This document shows, piece after piece, positions 35,653 to 44,204 of a stretch of 64,000 nt of DNA. The DNA is from Solirubrobacter ginsenosidimutans (GTDB lineage Bacteria; Actinomycetota; Thermoleophilia; Solirubrobacterales; Solirubrobacteraceae), in assembly GCF_027587205.1 (NCBI RefSeq), contig NZ_JAPDOD010000044.1, positions 1 through 64,000 on the forward strand, in the 5' to 3' direction. The notes under the pieces are model-generated. The model searched no databases. It was not told where the DNA came from and saw only the letters and a list, made by a program, of their open reading frames with translations. Every line of letters begins with the position of its first letter. Within the stretch, counting starts at the first letter, position 1. A program made the translations under genes and the position numbers.

Positions 35653-36792
35653 CTAAATGGCACGGCCGTCCCACTCGTGCTCGAGCGCCCAGCGGGCCCC
35701 GATCGTCCACGCCTGGACGCGGTTGGAGAGCGGGATCGGGGCGAGCGAGCCGTCGAGCCCGACCGCGTAGAACTCCGGCGCGCGCCCAAGTTGGTCGAGA
35801 GCGCGCAGGACACCGACACGTACCCGTTCTGCTTCCTTGAACCGCCCCGCCGCGCGCAGCCCGCCCCACCCCAACCAGGAGTCGAACGGCCAGGTCGCGC
35901 CGCGGTGATACGCCGACACGCCGAAGTTGGGGTCGCTCGCGGCGAGCGTGCGCAGGCCGAACGGCGTCAGGATGTCCGGCTCGCACAGGCGATCCGCGGC
36001 CGCGCGGGCCGCCTCCGGCTCCAGCGCGTCCGCCCACAGCAGCCAGCCGAGCTGCGAACCGGCGCCCGGGACGACCACGTCGCCCGCCTCCAGCGCCATC
36101 ACGCCCGGCCCGTAGCGCTCACTCAGGAGCGCCCGAAGCGCGTCGGCACGCCGAGTCCACTCCGGATCGCCCGTCATGCGCGCGAGCGCGCGCAGCGCGG
36201 CGTGGGTCGCCGCCTGCGTGTCGGCGTCCGCCAACGGTGGCGCGGGGTTGGACCCGTCCGCGCGCACGTACCCGCCGCCGTCCGCGTCCGCCGCCGCGTC
36301 GATCGTGTCCCGCCAGCCCTGCTGGACGAGGCCGCCCCGACCACCCGCAATGTGACGCACCAATCCGTTCCCGGCGTCCAGCACGCTTGCCAGCCACGCA
36401 CCCGCCTCGTCGCGCGCCCGCTCCCACCCGCCCTCGCCGCTCGCCGCCAGCAGGACGAGGAACCATGCGGTCGCGTCCGCGGTCCCGTAGTACGCGAAGG
36501 CGCCCCCCGGCGGCCACCCGGCCGCCACGAACGCTGCCGGCGGCGCGTCGCGGAACTCGTGCCCGATCTTGCCCGGTGCCTCGAGCGTCGCCGGATCAAA
36601 TCGCCGTCCTTGACGTAAAGTCAGTGCCGACAGCGTCGCCGCCGCCAGCTCCGGCCGCTCGGGCAGCAGCTGCAGCGACGTGATCAGCGCGTCGCGCCCG
36701 AACAGCGCGTGGAAGCGGCCGGGATCCCCCGCCTCGACCGGCGGCGCCGACGCGTACGGCCAGCCCTCGTCGGAGAGCACCGCCTCGATCAC
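35653..36792 (-). CDS. Debranching-enzyme-type six-hairpin glycosidase (amylo-alpha-1,6-glucosidase-like)
   Basis: Protein of 379 residues made almost only of an (alpha/alpha)6 barrel. RFHALFGRDALITSLQLL (about 26-43) is the signature of bacterial glycogen-debranching/GDE C-terminal domains, QGWRDTIDAA (about 158-167) matches their GWKDSxDA segment with the catalytic aspartate, and SNRVQAWTIGARWAL matches the late PQAW-A motif. It lacks the ~200-residue N-terminal domain of typical GDEs. It should hydrolyse alpha-glucosidic links in oligosaccharides. Start GTG at 36792 overlaps the lacI stop (GTGA), tying it to the regulator of the sugar ABC locus. No signal peptide: cytoplasmic. Confidence 0.83.
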   Translation of the reverse strand: MIEAVLSDEGWPYASAPPVEAGDPGRFHALFGRDALITSLQLLPERPELAAATLSALTLRQGRRFDPATLEAPGKIGHEFRDAPPAAFVAAGWPPGGAFAYYGTADATAWFLVLLAASGEGGWERARDEAGAWLASVLDAGNGLVRHIAGGRGGLVQQGWRDTIDAAADADGGGYVRADGSNPAPPLADADTQAATHAALRALARMTGDPEWTRRADALRALLSERYGPGVMALEAGDVVVPGAGSQLGWLLWADALEPEAARAAADRLCEPDILTPFGLRTLAASDPNFGVSAYHRGATWPFDSWLGWGGLRAAGRFKEAERVRVGVLRALDQLGRAPEFYAVGLDGSLAPIPLSNRVQAWTIGARWALEHEWDGRAI

Positions 36793-37796
36793 GTGGTGCG
36801 CCGCTCGACGACCGTCAGCGCTTGCTGCTCCTCGACGGGCACGCCGGAACCGCCCCGGTCGATCGCCGCGAGCAGGAGATCGGCGGCCAGCGCGCCGCCT
36901 TCGCGCAAGGGCTGCCGGATCGTGGTGAGCCCGACGATCTCGGCGAGGTCGACGTCGTCGAAACCGATCACGGCCAGCTCGTCGGGAACCCGGACGTTGA
37001 GCAGTTCCGCCGCCCGCAGGACCCCGATCGCCTGCAGGTCGGAAGCGGCGAAGATCGCCGTCGGCGGCTCCGGCAGCGACAGCAGAGCGGCCGCGAGCTC
37101 ACCCGCCTCCTCGCGCCCGTGCGGCCCGAGACGGTCCAGCGCCGGGTCGGACTCGACCCCCGCCCGCTCGAGCGCATTCCGGAACCCGCGCCGGCGATCT
37201 TCGCTGGACGTGAAGCCGTATGGGTTGGCGGGATGGTCCCCGACGAAGCCGATCCGGCGATGGCCCCGCACCAATAGGTGCTCCGCCGCCAGCTCGCCAC
37301 CGCGCACATTGTCGATCACGACGCGCGGGAGCCGTGGGTGGGTGCCGTCGACGAGCACCGCCGGCAGCTCATCGCGCTCCAGCGCTGCCACCTCGGCGTC
37401 GGAGATCGGCAGCGACATGATCAACAGGCCGGCGACGCGATCGCGGCGGGCGAGGTCACGCAACGCTCCGCCGCGCTGCTCGGGCCCCTCGACGTCGAAG
37501 AGCATCAGGTCGTACTCGCGGTGCTCGCCCCGCCCGAGCCGCTCGACCACCCCGCGCAGGCGCTCGATCACGGACGGTGCGGTGAAGAAGGGCACGACGA
37601 CGCCGATCGCCATCGCCCGCCCGATCGAAAGATTTCTTGCAGTCGCGTTAAGCCGGTAGCCGAGCTCGTCGACGGCCGCCTGCACCCGCTCCCGCGTCGG
37701 CTCCAGCACCAAAGGGCTGTCGTTGAGCACGCGCGAAACCGTTGCGGCGCTCACGCCGGCACGGCGTGCCACGTCCCGGATGGTGGGTCCGCGCAT
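36789..37796 (-). CDS. LacI-family transcriptional regulator of the sugar locus
   Basis: Protein of 335 residues. The LacI helix-turn-helix is at 4-26 (TIRDVARRAGVSAATVSRVLN), followed by the hinge helix (LNATARNLSIGRA) and a periplasmic-binding-fold effector domain (IGVVVPFF, VIDNVRGGELAAEHLL, GFDDVDLAEIVGLTTIRQP). The open frame continues upstream of the ATG at 37796, but that ATG gives the exact family N-terminus (MRGPTIRDVA). It is divergent from the ABC transporter operon, and a symmetric TGTAACCGGTTTCA operator lies in the gap; a sugar such as a maltoside or trehalose is the likely inducer. The next gene overlaps its stop. Confidence 0.94.
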   Translation of the reverse strand: MRGPTIRDVARRAGVSAATVSRVLNDSPLVLEPTRERVQAAVDELGYRLNATARNLSIGRAMAIGVVVPFFTAPSVIERLRGVVERLGRGEHREYDLMLFDVEGPEQRGGALRDLARRDRVAGLLIMSLPISDAEVAALERDELPAVLVDGTHPRLPRVVIDNVRGGELAAEHLLVRGHRRIGFVGDHPANPYGFTSSEDRRRGFRNALERAGVESDPALDRLGPHGREEAGELAAALLSLPEPPTAIFAASDLQAIGVLRAAELLNVRVPDELAVIGFDDVDLAEIVGLTTIRQPLREGGALAADLLLAAIDRGGSGVPVEEQQALTVVERRTT

Positions 37797-37844
37797 CGGA
37801 CTGCAGAGCCTAATCCGACTGACCGGCGCACGCGCCCCACACCC

Positions 37845-37893
37845 TTGACAAGCTCCACGGGTGCGTGATGGGATCGGGATGTAACCGGTTTCA
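37845..37893 (+). promoter_or_regulatory. Promoter region with LacI-type operator for the sugar ABC operon
   Basis: TTGACA (37845-37850) is a perfect -35; a weak -10 such as TGGGAT (37869-37874) follows at 18 bases. The palindrome TGTAACCGGTTTCA (37880-37893, TGNAACCGGTTNCA) has the central CG and half-sites expected of LacI-family operators and would cover the start site. The 367-base gap 37797-38163 between lacI and the binding-protein gene also holds a hairpin CATCGGAC-GGAG?-GTCCGATG (37956-37975, 4-base loop GGAG) and a ~270-base leader. Confidence 0.6.
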
Positions 37894-37972
37894 TGGTTCG
37901 TCGAGCTTGAGGAGGCTCGGATGATGGCGACCCGCGATTTTTGCGTGGCAAGACGCATCGGACGGAGGTCCG

Positions 37973-38167
37973 ATGGGTACGTCGCGGTCACAAATTCCTA
38001 ACGCAGAAGGGTGTGACATGCTTGTTGCAGAAGTCACACACAACCGCAGTACATCTCGGCTCACTGGGATACCGAGCATGCGCGATGTGGTGTCGCTCAA
38101 GAGCTCGGAACTCGTCGTACAGATGCCAGGGGGAGATCCGGGCGTCGTGAGGAGAGGAGCAGAATGA
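37973..38167 (+). CDS. Possible leader ORF coupled to the sugar-binding protein gene
   Basis: A 64-codon frame begins at an ATG inside the 3' arm of the hairpin at 37956-37975, with GGAG in the loop as a possible Shine-Dalgarno sequence 5 bases before it. It ends in TGA overlapping the ATG of the binding-protein gene (ATGA at 38164-38167), the same geometry as true gene pairs in this window. Against it, its third codon positions are not GC-rich, unlike real genes here, and no family is recognised. It could be a regulatory leader peptide or chance. Confidence 0.25.
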   Translation: MGTSRSQIPNAEGCDMLVAEVTHNRSTSRLTGIPSMRDVVSLKSSELVVQMPGGDPGVVRRGAE

Positions 38168-39429
38168 GGCGTAGGGGCATCGGCGTAGGGGCCGCTTCTC
38201 TAGCGGCAACGTGCGCCATAGTCGCGGCTGGGTGCGGAGGGTCGAGTGGCGGCCCCGTCACCCTCAATCTGCTCGGGCCATTGGATCCGGGCGGGACCAA
38301 CACGAAGGCCGCCAAGGAATGCAGCCAGCAGTCCAATGGCGAGTACACGATCAAGCAGTCGCCGGTGGCCAACAGCGCCGACGCGTCGCGCGAACTGATC
38401 GTCCGCCGGCTCGCTGCCGGCGACAAGAACATCGACATCGTCAACATGGACACGATCTGGACTCCGGAGTTCGCGGAGGCCGGATGGCTGCGCGAACTCA
38501 AGGGCTCGGAGCAGACACAAGCGCTCGACGACGTGCTCGACGGGCCGAAGGCGTCCGTCCAGTGGAAGAACAAGACGTACGCGATCCCGCTGAACACCAA
38601 CGTCCAGCTGCTCTGGTACCGCAAGGACCTCGTCCCCACCCCGCCTGAGACGTGGGACGAGATGATCGCGATGGCGAAGAAGCTTCCGGCGGGCGAGGGC
38701 AACATCCTCGAGCAGGGCCAGAAGTACGAGGGCTACGTCGTGTGGTTCAACAACCTCGTGGCGTCGGCGGGCGGAACGATCGTCAACGCCGAGGGTCGCC
38801 CGACGCTGGGCGCGCCGGCGGTCAAGGCCGCGCAGATCATCAAGGACGTCGCGACGTCGGGCCGGTCTGACCCGTCGCTGTCGACCTCACAGGAGGACCC
38901 GTCCCGGCTCGCTTTCGAGGCCGGAAAGGGCGCGTTCCTCCTCAACTGGCCCTACGTCTACGCGGCAGCGCGTACCGACGCGGAGACCAACCCGGTCACG
39001 AAGAAGGTCTTCGCGAACATGGGCTACGCCCGCTGGCCCGGCGTCAATAAGGGCGAGCCGAGCAAGGTCTCGATCGGCGGCGCCAACCTGGGCATCCCGA
39101 AGACCGGCCAGAACCCGGAGCTGGCCACGAAGGCCGCGCTCTGCATGACGAGCGCCAAGTGGCAGGCGCAGGAGGCCATCAACGAAGGTCTCCCGCCGGT
39201 CACGAACGCGACCTACGACGATCCGGCGGTCCGCAAGGTCTACCCGTTCGCCGACCTGCTGCGTGAGCAACTCAAGGACTCCGTGGTGCGTCCCGCGACC
39301 CCGTCCTATTCGGACGTGACGCTGGCGATCCAGTCCTCGCTACACCCACCGGCAGGCATCAACCCGGCGAAGTCGATCAACACGCTGCGTGACCGCCTGA
39401 ACATCCTCGCCGACGGAGGCATGTACTAA
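38164..39429 (+). CDS. Sugar ABC transporter substrate-binding lipoprotein
   Basis: Protein of 421 residues. A lipoprotein signal peptide ends in the lipobox VAAGC (C24 acylated). The mature protein is an extracellular solute-binding family 1 protein: VNMDTIWTPEFAEAGWLREL, YAIPLNTNVQLLWYRKDL, PPETWDEMI, and FLLNWPYVYAAAR are typical of maltose/trehalose/alpha-glucoside binders such as ThuE/LpqY. It captures the sugar outside the membrane and delivers it to the two permeases encoded next. Shine-Dalgarno GGAGAGGAG lies 5 bases before the ATG. Confidence 0.93.
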   Translation: MRRRGIGVGAASLAATCAIVAAGCGGSSGGPVTLNLLGPLDPGGTNTKAAKECSQQSNGEYTIKQSPVANSADASRELIVRRLAAGDKNIDIVNMDTIWTPEFAEAGWLRELKGSEQTQALDDVLDGPKASVQWKNKTYAIPLNTNVQLLWYRKDLVPTPPETWDEMIAMAKKLPAGEGNILEQGQKYEGYVVWFNNLVASAGGTIVNAEGRPTLGAPAVKAAQIIKDVATSGRSDPSLSTSQEDPSRLAFEAGKGAFLLNWPYVYAAARTDAETNPVTKKVFANMGYARWPGVNKGEPSKVSIGGANLGIPKTGQNPELATKAALCMTSAKWQAQEAINEGLPPVTNATYDDPAVRKVYPFADLLREQLKDSVVRPATPSYSDVTLAIQSSLHPPAGINPAKSINTLRDRLNILADGGMY

Positions 39430-40355
39430 TGGCCGTCGCCGCAACGCGCGCAGGCGAGACCGCTGCGCCGCCCGCCGCCCACACGGGCTTGACCGACCGC
39501 GCGAGGGCCGAGCGCAAGCTCGCCTGGATGCTGTGCGCCCCCGCCGTGATCGTCATGCTGCTCGTGGCCGGCTTCCCGATCATCTACGCGTTCTACCTCT
39601 CGCTCCGACGCGCGGATCTGCGCTTCCCGAACGCCGGGGAGTTCGTCGGCTTCTCCAACTACAGCGCGGTGCTGCAGTCCAGCACCTGGTGGACCGACGT
39701 CGGCAACACGCTGTTCATCACCGTCATCTCGGTCACGCTCGAGCTCGTGCTCGGCATGCTGATCGCGCAGGCGATGTACCGGGCGATCTTCGCCCGCACG
39801 GCGATCCGCGCGTCCGTGCTGGTGCCGTACGGTGCCGTCACGGTTGTGGCCGCGTTCGCCTGGCGTCTCGCCTTCGACCCGGCGACCGGTTTCGCCGTGG
39901 CGCTGTTCAACCTCGACCCGCCGCCGCTGACCACGCGGGGCGGCTCGTTCTTCGTGATCATCTTCGCGGAGGTCTGGAAGACGACGCCCTTCATAGCGCT
40001 GCTCTTGTTGGGAGGTCTGGCCCTTGTGCCGGACGACCTCTACAAGGCGGCGAAGATGGACGGCGCCTCCTCGTGGCAGCGCTTCGTGAAGATCACGCTG
40101 CCATTGATCCGCCCGGCGCTGATGGTCGCGGTCCTGTTCCGCACGCTCGACGCGTTCCGCATCTATGACGCGGTCTTCATCATCACCCGAGGCGCCAACG
40201 ACACCGAGACGGTGTCGGTGCTCGGGTACAACCAGCTCGTCAACCGGCTCAATCTCGGGTTGGGATCGGCCGTCGCGATCCTGATCTTCGTGTGCGTGAT
40301 GCTCATCGCGTTCATCTTCTTCCGGTTCCTCGGCGCCAGCCCTGAGCGGAGGTAA
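39429..40355 (+). CDS. Sugar ABC transporter permease (MalF/ThuF type)
   Basis: Protein of 308 residues with six membrane helices after a ~30-residue cytoplasmic N-terminus. The EAA loop that contacts the ATPase reads YKAAKMDGASSWQRFVKITLP (about 201-221). The ATG shares one base with the stop of the binding-protein gene. It forms the transmembrane channel with the next gene product. The large periplasmic insert of E. coli MalF is absent, as usual for actinobacterial homologues. Confidence 0.94.
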   Translation: MAVAATRAGETAAPPAAHTGLTDRARAERKLAWMLCAPAVIVMLLVAGFPIIYAFYLSLRRADLRFPNAGEFVGFSNYSAVLQSSTWWTDVGNTLFITVISVTLELVLGMLIAQAMYRAIFARTAIRASVLVPYGAVTVVAAFAWRLAFDPATGFAVALFNLDPPPLTTRGGSFFVIIFAEVWKTTPFIALLLLGGLALVPDDLYKAAKMDGASSWQRFVKITLPLIRPALMVAVLFRTLDAFRIYDAVFIITRGANDTETVSVLGYNQLVNRLNLGLGSAVAILIFVCVMLIAFIFFRFLGASPERR

Positions 40356-40361
40356 CGGACC

Positions 40362-41198
40362 ATGACCGAGTCAACCCCACGGCAGAAGTTCCTGTGGATC
40401 ATCGGCACCTTCGTGGTCCTGTTCTACGCCCTGATCCCCGTTCTGTGGATCATCTCGCTGTCGCTCAAGGATCCGACCACGATCGGCGACCAGAAGTTCT
40501 TCCCGACCAAGTGGACGACGGACAACTACAACGCCGTCTTCAGCGGCGGCCTGGGCTTCAATCACGCCCTGTTCAACTCGATCGGCATCGCCATGATCAC
40601 GACGCTCATCGCGCTGGTCTTCGCGTCGATGGCGGCTTACGCGATCACCCGCCTGGAGTTCCCCGGCAAGACGCTGATCCTCGCGGGCGCGCTCGCGATC
40701 TCGATGTTCCCGGCGATCTCGATCGTCGGCGGCCTGTTCAACGTGTGGCGCGTCGTCGGCCTCTACGACACGTGGCCCGGCCTGATCCTGCCGTACCTGT
40801 CGTTCTCGTTGCCGCTGTCGATCTACATCCTGTCGGCGTTCTTCCGCGAGATCCCGTGGGATCTCGAGAAGGCGGCCCAGATGGACGGGGCGACGGGCGC
40901 GCAGGCGTTCCGGCGGGTCATCCTGCCGCTCGCCATGCCCGGCGTGTTCACCGCGGGGATCCTGGTGTTCATTTCGGCCTGGAACGATTTCCTGTTCGCC
41001 AACGTGCTGACGTCGACCGACGCCGCACGCACGGCGCCAGTCGCGCTGTCGTTCTTCCGCGGCGCGTCGCAGTTCACCGATCCCAGCGGGGCCATCGCGG
41101 CCGGCGCGGTGATCGTCACGATCCCGATCCTGATCATGGTGCTGATCTTCCAGCGCCGAATCGTCTCCGGCCTCACATCAGGCGCGGTCAAGGGGTAG
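40362..41198 (+). CDS. Sugar ABC transporter permease (MalG/ThuG type)
   Basis: Protein of 278 residues with six membrane helices. The conserved EAA loop is [21 protein letters not shown] (about 169-189), followed by [21 protein letters not shown], a hallmark of MalG-type subunits. It pairs with the MalF-like permease encoded 6 bases upstream. The ATPase gene begins 2 bases after its stop. Confidence 0.95.
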   Translation: MTESTPRQKFLWIIGTFVVLFYALIPVLWIISLSLKDPTTIGDQKFFPTKWTTDNYNAVFSGGLGFNHALFNSIGIAMITTLIALVFASMAAYAITRLEFPGKTLILAGALAISMFPAISIVGGLFNVWRVVGLYDTWPGLILPYLSFSLPLSIYILSAFFREIPWDLEKAAQMDGATGAQAFRRVILPLAMPGVFTAGILVFISAWNDFLFANVLTSTDAARTAPVALSFFRGASQFTDPSGAIAAGAVIVTIPILIMVLIFQRRIVSGLTSGAVKG

Positions 41199-41200
41199 AT

Positions 41201-42388
41201 ATGGCTGACATCGTTCTCGACGGCGTCTACAAGACCTACTCGGACGGCTACACCGCCGTCAAGAACCTCAACCTGGAGATCGGCGACGGCGAGTTCATGA
41301 TCCTCGTCGGCCCGTCGGGCTGCGGGAAGTCGACGGCGCTCAACATGATCGCCGGGCTGGAGGACATCTCCGCCGGCGAGCTGCGGATCGGCGGCGAGGT
41401 CGTCAACAAGAAGGCGCCGCGCGATCGCGACATCGCGATGGTGTTCCAGAGCTACGCGCTGTACCCGCACATGACCGTGCGCGACAACATCGCGTTCGCC
41501 CTGAAGCTCGCGAAGCGCCCGAAGGAGGAGATCGACGCCAAGGTCCAGGAGGCGGCGGACATCCTCGACCTCGGCCAGCACCTCGAGCGCAAGCCGGCCA
41601 ACCTCTCCGGCGGCCAGCGCCAGCGCGTGGCCATGGGCCGCGCGATCGTGCGCCAGCCGAAGGCGTTCCTGATGGACGAGCCGCTGTCGAACCTCGACGC
41701 CAAGCTGCGCGTGCAGATGCGCGCGGAGGTGGCCCGGATCCAGCACCGGCTCAACACCACCACGGTCTACGTGACCCACGATCAGACCGAGGCCATGACC
41801 CTGGGCGATCGCGTCGCGATCATGCTCTCAGGCGAACTGCAGCAGGTCGCTTCGCCGATGGAGCTCTACAACAACCCACAGAACCTGTTCGTTGCGGGCT
41901 TCATCGGCTCGCCGGGCATGAACTTCCTTCCGGCGACGATCGACGGCGACACGGCGAAGCTGCCGATGGTCACCGTGAAGCTGCCGCAGGAGGTCCGCGA
42001 GCGGATCGGCCGCATCGAGGGCAACAAGAAGGTCATCGCCGGCATCCGGCCCGAGGACTTCGAGGACGCCGAGCGGGTTCCCGCCGAATCCCGCGACCGC
42101 GGCACGACGTTCAAGACCAAGTTCGACCTCGTCGAGGCGATGGGCGCGGAGTTCTACGTCCACTTCGGCGTCAAGGCCGACGCGATGCAGGGCGGCGCGC
42201 ACATGGACGCGCTGATGGAGGACCAGGGCGGCATCGCCGAGAGCGGCGAGGAGGGCGAGGCGGTCGTCGTCGCCCGCCTGGACGCCGAGAGCCGCGCCAA
42301 GGCCGGCGAGGAGACCGAGGTCTGGCTCGACGCCTCGAAGATGCACTTCTTCGACGCCGACTCCGGCCGGTCCCTCTCCGCTAGGTAG
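41201..42388 (+). CDS. Sugar ABC transporter ATPase (MsmK/UgpC/MalK family)
   Basis: Protein of 395 residues. Nucleotide-binding domain: Walker A GPSGCGKST (37-45), Q-loop VFQSYALYPH, signature LSGGQ (135-139), Walker B AFLMDEP (156-161), switch histidine in VTHDQTEAM. The C-terminal ~150 residues are the OB/TOBE regulatory domain (IAGIRPEDFE), with an unusually acidic insert (DQGGIAESGEEGEAV). It powers sugar import and, as in this family, may serve several transporters. The frame is open upstream over the permease gene, but the ATG at 41201 gives the standard N-terminus. The last 8 bases overlap the convergent glucosidase gene. Confidence 0.95.
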   Translation: MADIVLDGVYKTYSDGYTAVKNLNLEIGDGEFMILVGPSGCGKSTALNMIAGLEDISAGELRIGGEVVNKKAPRDRDIAMVFQSYALYPHMTVRDNIAFALKLAKRPKEEIDAKVQEAADILDLGQHLERKPANLSGGQRQRVAMGRAIVRQPKAFLMDEPLSNLDAKLRVQMRAEVARIQHRLNTTTVYVTHDQTEAMTLGDRVAIMLSGELQQVASPMELYNNPQNLFVAGFIGSPGMNFLPATIDGDTAKLPMVTVKLPQEVRERIGRIEGNKKVIAGIRPEDFEDAERVPAESRDRGTTFKTKFDLVEAMGAEFYVHFGVKADAMQGGAHMDALMEDQGGIAESGEEGEAVVVARLDAESRAKAGEETEVWLDASKMHFFDADSGRSLSAR

Positions 42389-43907
42389 CCAGTCGCAGGA
42401 TGAGCGCCTCGCTCGGTGCGAGCGAGGCGCTCACCGCGTTGCGGCCCGGATCGCTGGAGAGCACGAGCTCGCCCTCGACTTGGAGCGGCAGCTCGCGGTC
42501 ACTGAAGTTGACCGCTACGAGCAGGCGCTCGTCCTCACCCTCGCGGGTCCACGCGAGGATGTCCGGCCCCGCGTCGTACGGCTGCTGTGCGCCCGTCTGC
42601 AGCGTCGGGCTCTTCGCGCGCAGGCGCGCGATGGCGCGCGCGAGCTGCAGCGTCGAGTCCGGGTCCTCGGCCTGGGTCTGCGCGTTCAGCGTCAGCGCGT
42701 CGTCGACGAACGGCAGCCACGCGTCGGCGGCGGTCGTGAAGCCGTGGCCGGGCGCTTCCGGCGTCCACGGGATCGGCGCGCGCTCGGGGTCGCGGCCGTC
42801 GACGTCGACGATCCGGTCGGCGGGGATCGTCGCGTTCGGCAGCCCCAGCTCCTCGCCCTGGAAGATGAACGGGGTGCCGCGCAGCGCGTAGAGCATCACG
42901 AGGATCGCGCGGGCGCGTTGCGCGCCCAGCCCGTCGTGGTCGAAGCGGGTGGCGGGGCGCGGGTTGTCGTGGTTGGACAGAAACCACGCCGGCCACGCCG
43001 CTTCCTCGGCCAGCGCCTCGAAGTCGGCGATCGAGGTGGCGTAGGTGTCGGCGTCCCAGGCCTGGTCGATGAACACGAAGTTGTGCGCCAGGTGCAATTG
43101 GTCGCCGGACTCGAGGTAGCCGACCACGCGGTGCAGGTCCTGCAGCGCCACCTCCCCCACGAGCATCCGGTCGTCGTATTCGTCGATCACCCGGCGGATG
43201 CCGCGCAGGTGCTCGTGGATCGACTCCCAGTCCTCGTCGTGACGGCGCGACGCGCCCTCCTGATCGCGCAGCAGCGGGTCCTTGGCGATCTTGGCGATCG
43301 CGTCCAGGCGCAGCCCGTCGACGCCGCGGTCCATCCAGAACCGGAGCGTGTCGTGCATCGCGGCGACGACCTCGGGGTTCTCCCAGTTGAGGTCGGGCTG
43401 CTCGGGCATGAAGCTGTGCAGGTAGTACTGGCCGGTGGTCTCGTCGAGCGTCCACGCCGGGCCGCAGGCCTTGAACACCGACTCCCAGTCGTTCGGCGGT
43501 CCGCCGTCCTTGCCGTCGCGCCACGTGTACCAGTCGCGCTTGGGGTTCTCGCGGCTGGACCGGGACTCCTTGAACCAGGGGTGCTGGTCGGAGCTGTGGT
43601 TCGGGACCCAGTCGAGCACGAGCTTGATGTCACGCGCATGGCAGGCCGCGATCAGCGCGTCAAGGTCCGCCAGCGTGCCGAAGACCGGGTCGACGTCGCA
43701 GTAGTCGGCGACGTCGTAGCCGAAGTCGGCCATCGGGCTGGTGAAGATCGGTGAGAGCCAGATCGCCTCCACCGCAAGCGCCTGCAGATGGTCGAGGTGG
43801 GCGGCGATGCCGGCCAGATCCCCCACTCCGTCGCCGTTTGCGTCCGCGAAGGAACGAGGATAGATCTGGTAGATGGCGCCCCGCTGCCACCAGGCCGGCT
43901 CAGACAT
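42381..43907 (-). CDS. GH13 alpha-glucosidase (oligo-1,6-glucosidase/AglA type)
   Basis: Protein of 508 residues. It hydrolyses alpha-glucosidic links in maltose, isomaltose or related sugars in the cytoplasm. It begins with the subfamily signature WWQRGAIYQIYPRSFAD and has the four conserved regions: LVLDWVPNHSSD, DGLRLDAIAK with nucleophile D202, LVGEV with acid/base E252, and LSNHDNPR with D314. The beta-strand C-terminal domain (VAVNFSDRELPL) is intact. ATG at 43907 is chosen because the open frame further upstream covers the opposite small gene with low-complexity sequence. It converges with the sugar ABC operon and probably acts on the imported sugar. Confidence 0.95.
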   Translation of the reverse strand: MSEPAWWQRGAIYQIYPRSFADANGDGVGDLAGIAAHLDHLQALAVEAIWLSPIFTSPMADFGYDVADYCDVDPVFGTLADLDALIAACHARDIKLVLDWVPNHSSDQHPWFKESRSSRENPKRDWYTWRDGKDGGPPNDWESVFKACGPAWTLDETTGQYYLHSFMPEQPDLNWENPEVVAAMHDTLRFWMDRGVDGLRLDAIAKIAKDPLLRDQEGASRRHDEDWESIHEHLRGIRRVIDEYDDRMLVGEVALQDLHRVVGYLESGDQLHLAHNFVFIDQAWDADTYATSIADFEALAEEAAWPAWFLSNHDNPRPATRFDHDGLGAQRARAILVMLYALRGTPFIFQGEELGLPNATIPADRIVDVDGRDPERAPIPWTPEAPGHGFTTAADAWLPFVDDALTLNAQTQAEDPDSTLQLARAIARLRAKSPTLQTGAQQPYDAGPDILAWTREGEDERLLVAVNFSDRELPLQVEGELVLSSDPGRNAVSASLAPSEALILRLAT

Positions 43908-43937
43908 GGCCGGATTGTCACGTAATGTGAAGCGTCC

Positions 43938-44204
43938 ATGCGCGGCTCCCTCTTCGGCATCGCCGGCCTGCTGCTCGCGGCGGCCGTCCTCCTCGCTTTC
44001 GCGGGTGACTCCGTGGCGCTCAAAGCGGTCGCGATCGCGCTCTTCGGCGTCGCGTGCGTGGTCGCCGTGTCGCTGATGTTCTTCGTGGTCGGGCGCTCCG
44101 AGGACGAGGAGCGCGAGGCCTCCAAGCCCACGCCCCCGCCCGACCCGCACGCGGGCGAGGCGGCGCGACGCTCGCGCCCCCGCCCGCCGCGCCGGCCGAC
44201 TTAG
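43938..44204 (+). CDS. Small two-helix membrane protein
   Basis: Protein of 88 residues: two hydrophobic helices (about 4-22 and 29-51) and a charged Pro/Arg-rich cytoplasmic tail. It is divergent from the GH13 gene and its stop overlaps tail-to-tail (4 bases) with the sigma-partner gene. GC-rich third positions and a compact fit between neighbours suggest a real gene, but no family is recognised and no function can be offered. Confidence 0.6.
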   Translation: MRGSLFGIAGLLLAAAVLLAFAGDSVALKAVAIALFGVACVVAVSLMFFVVGRSEDEEREASKPTPPPDPHAGEAARRSRPRPPRRPT

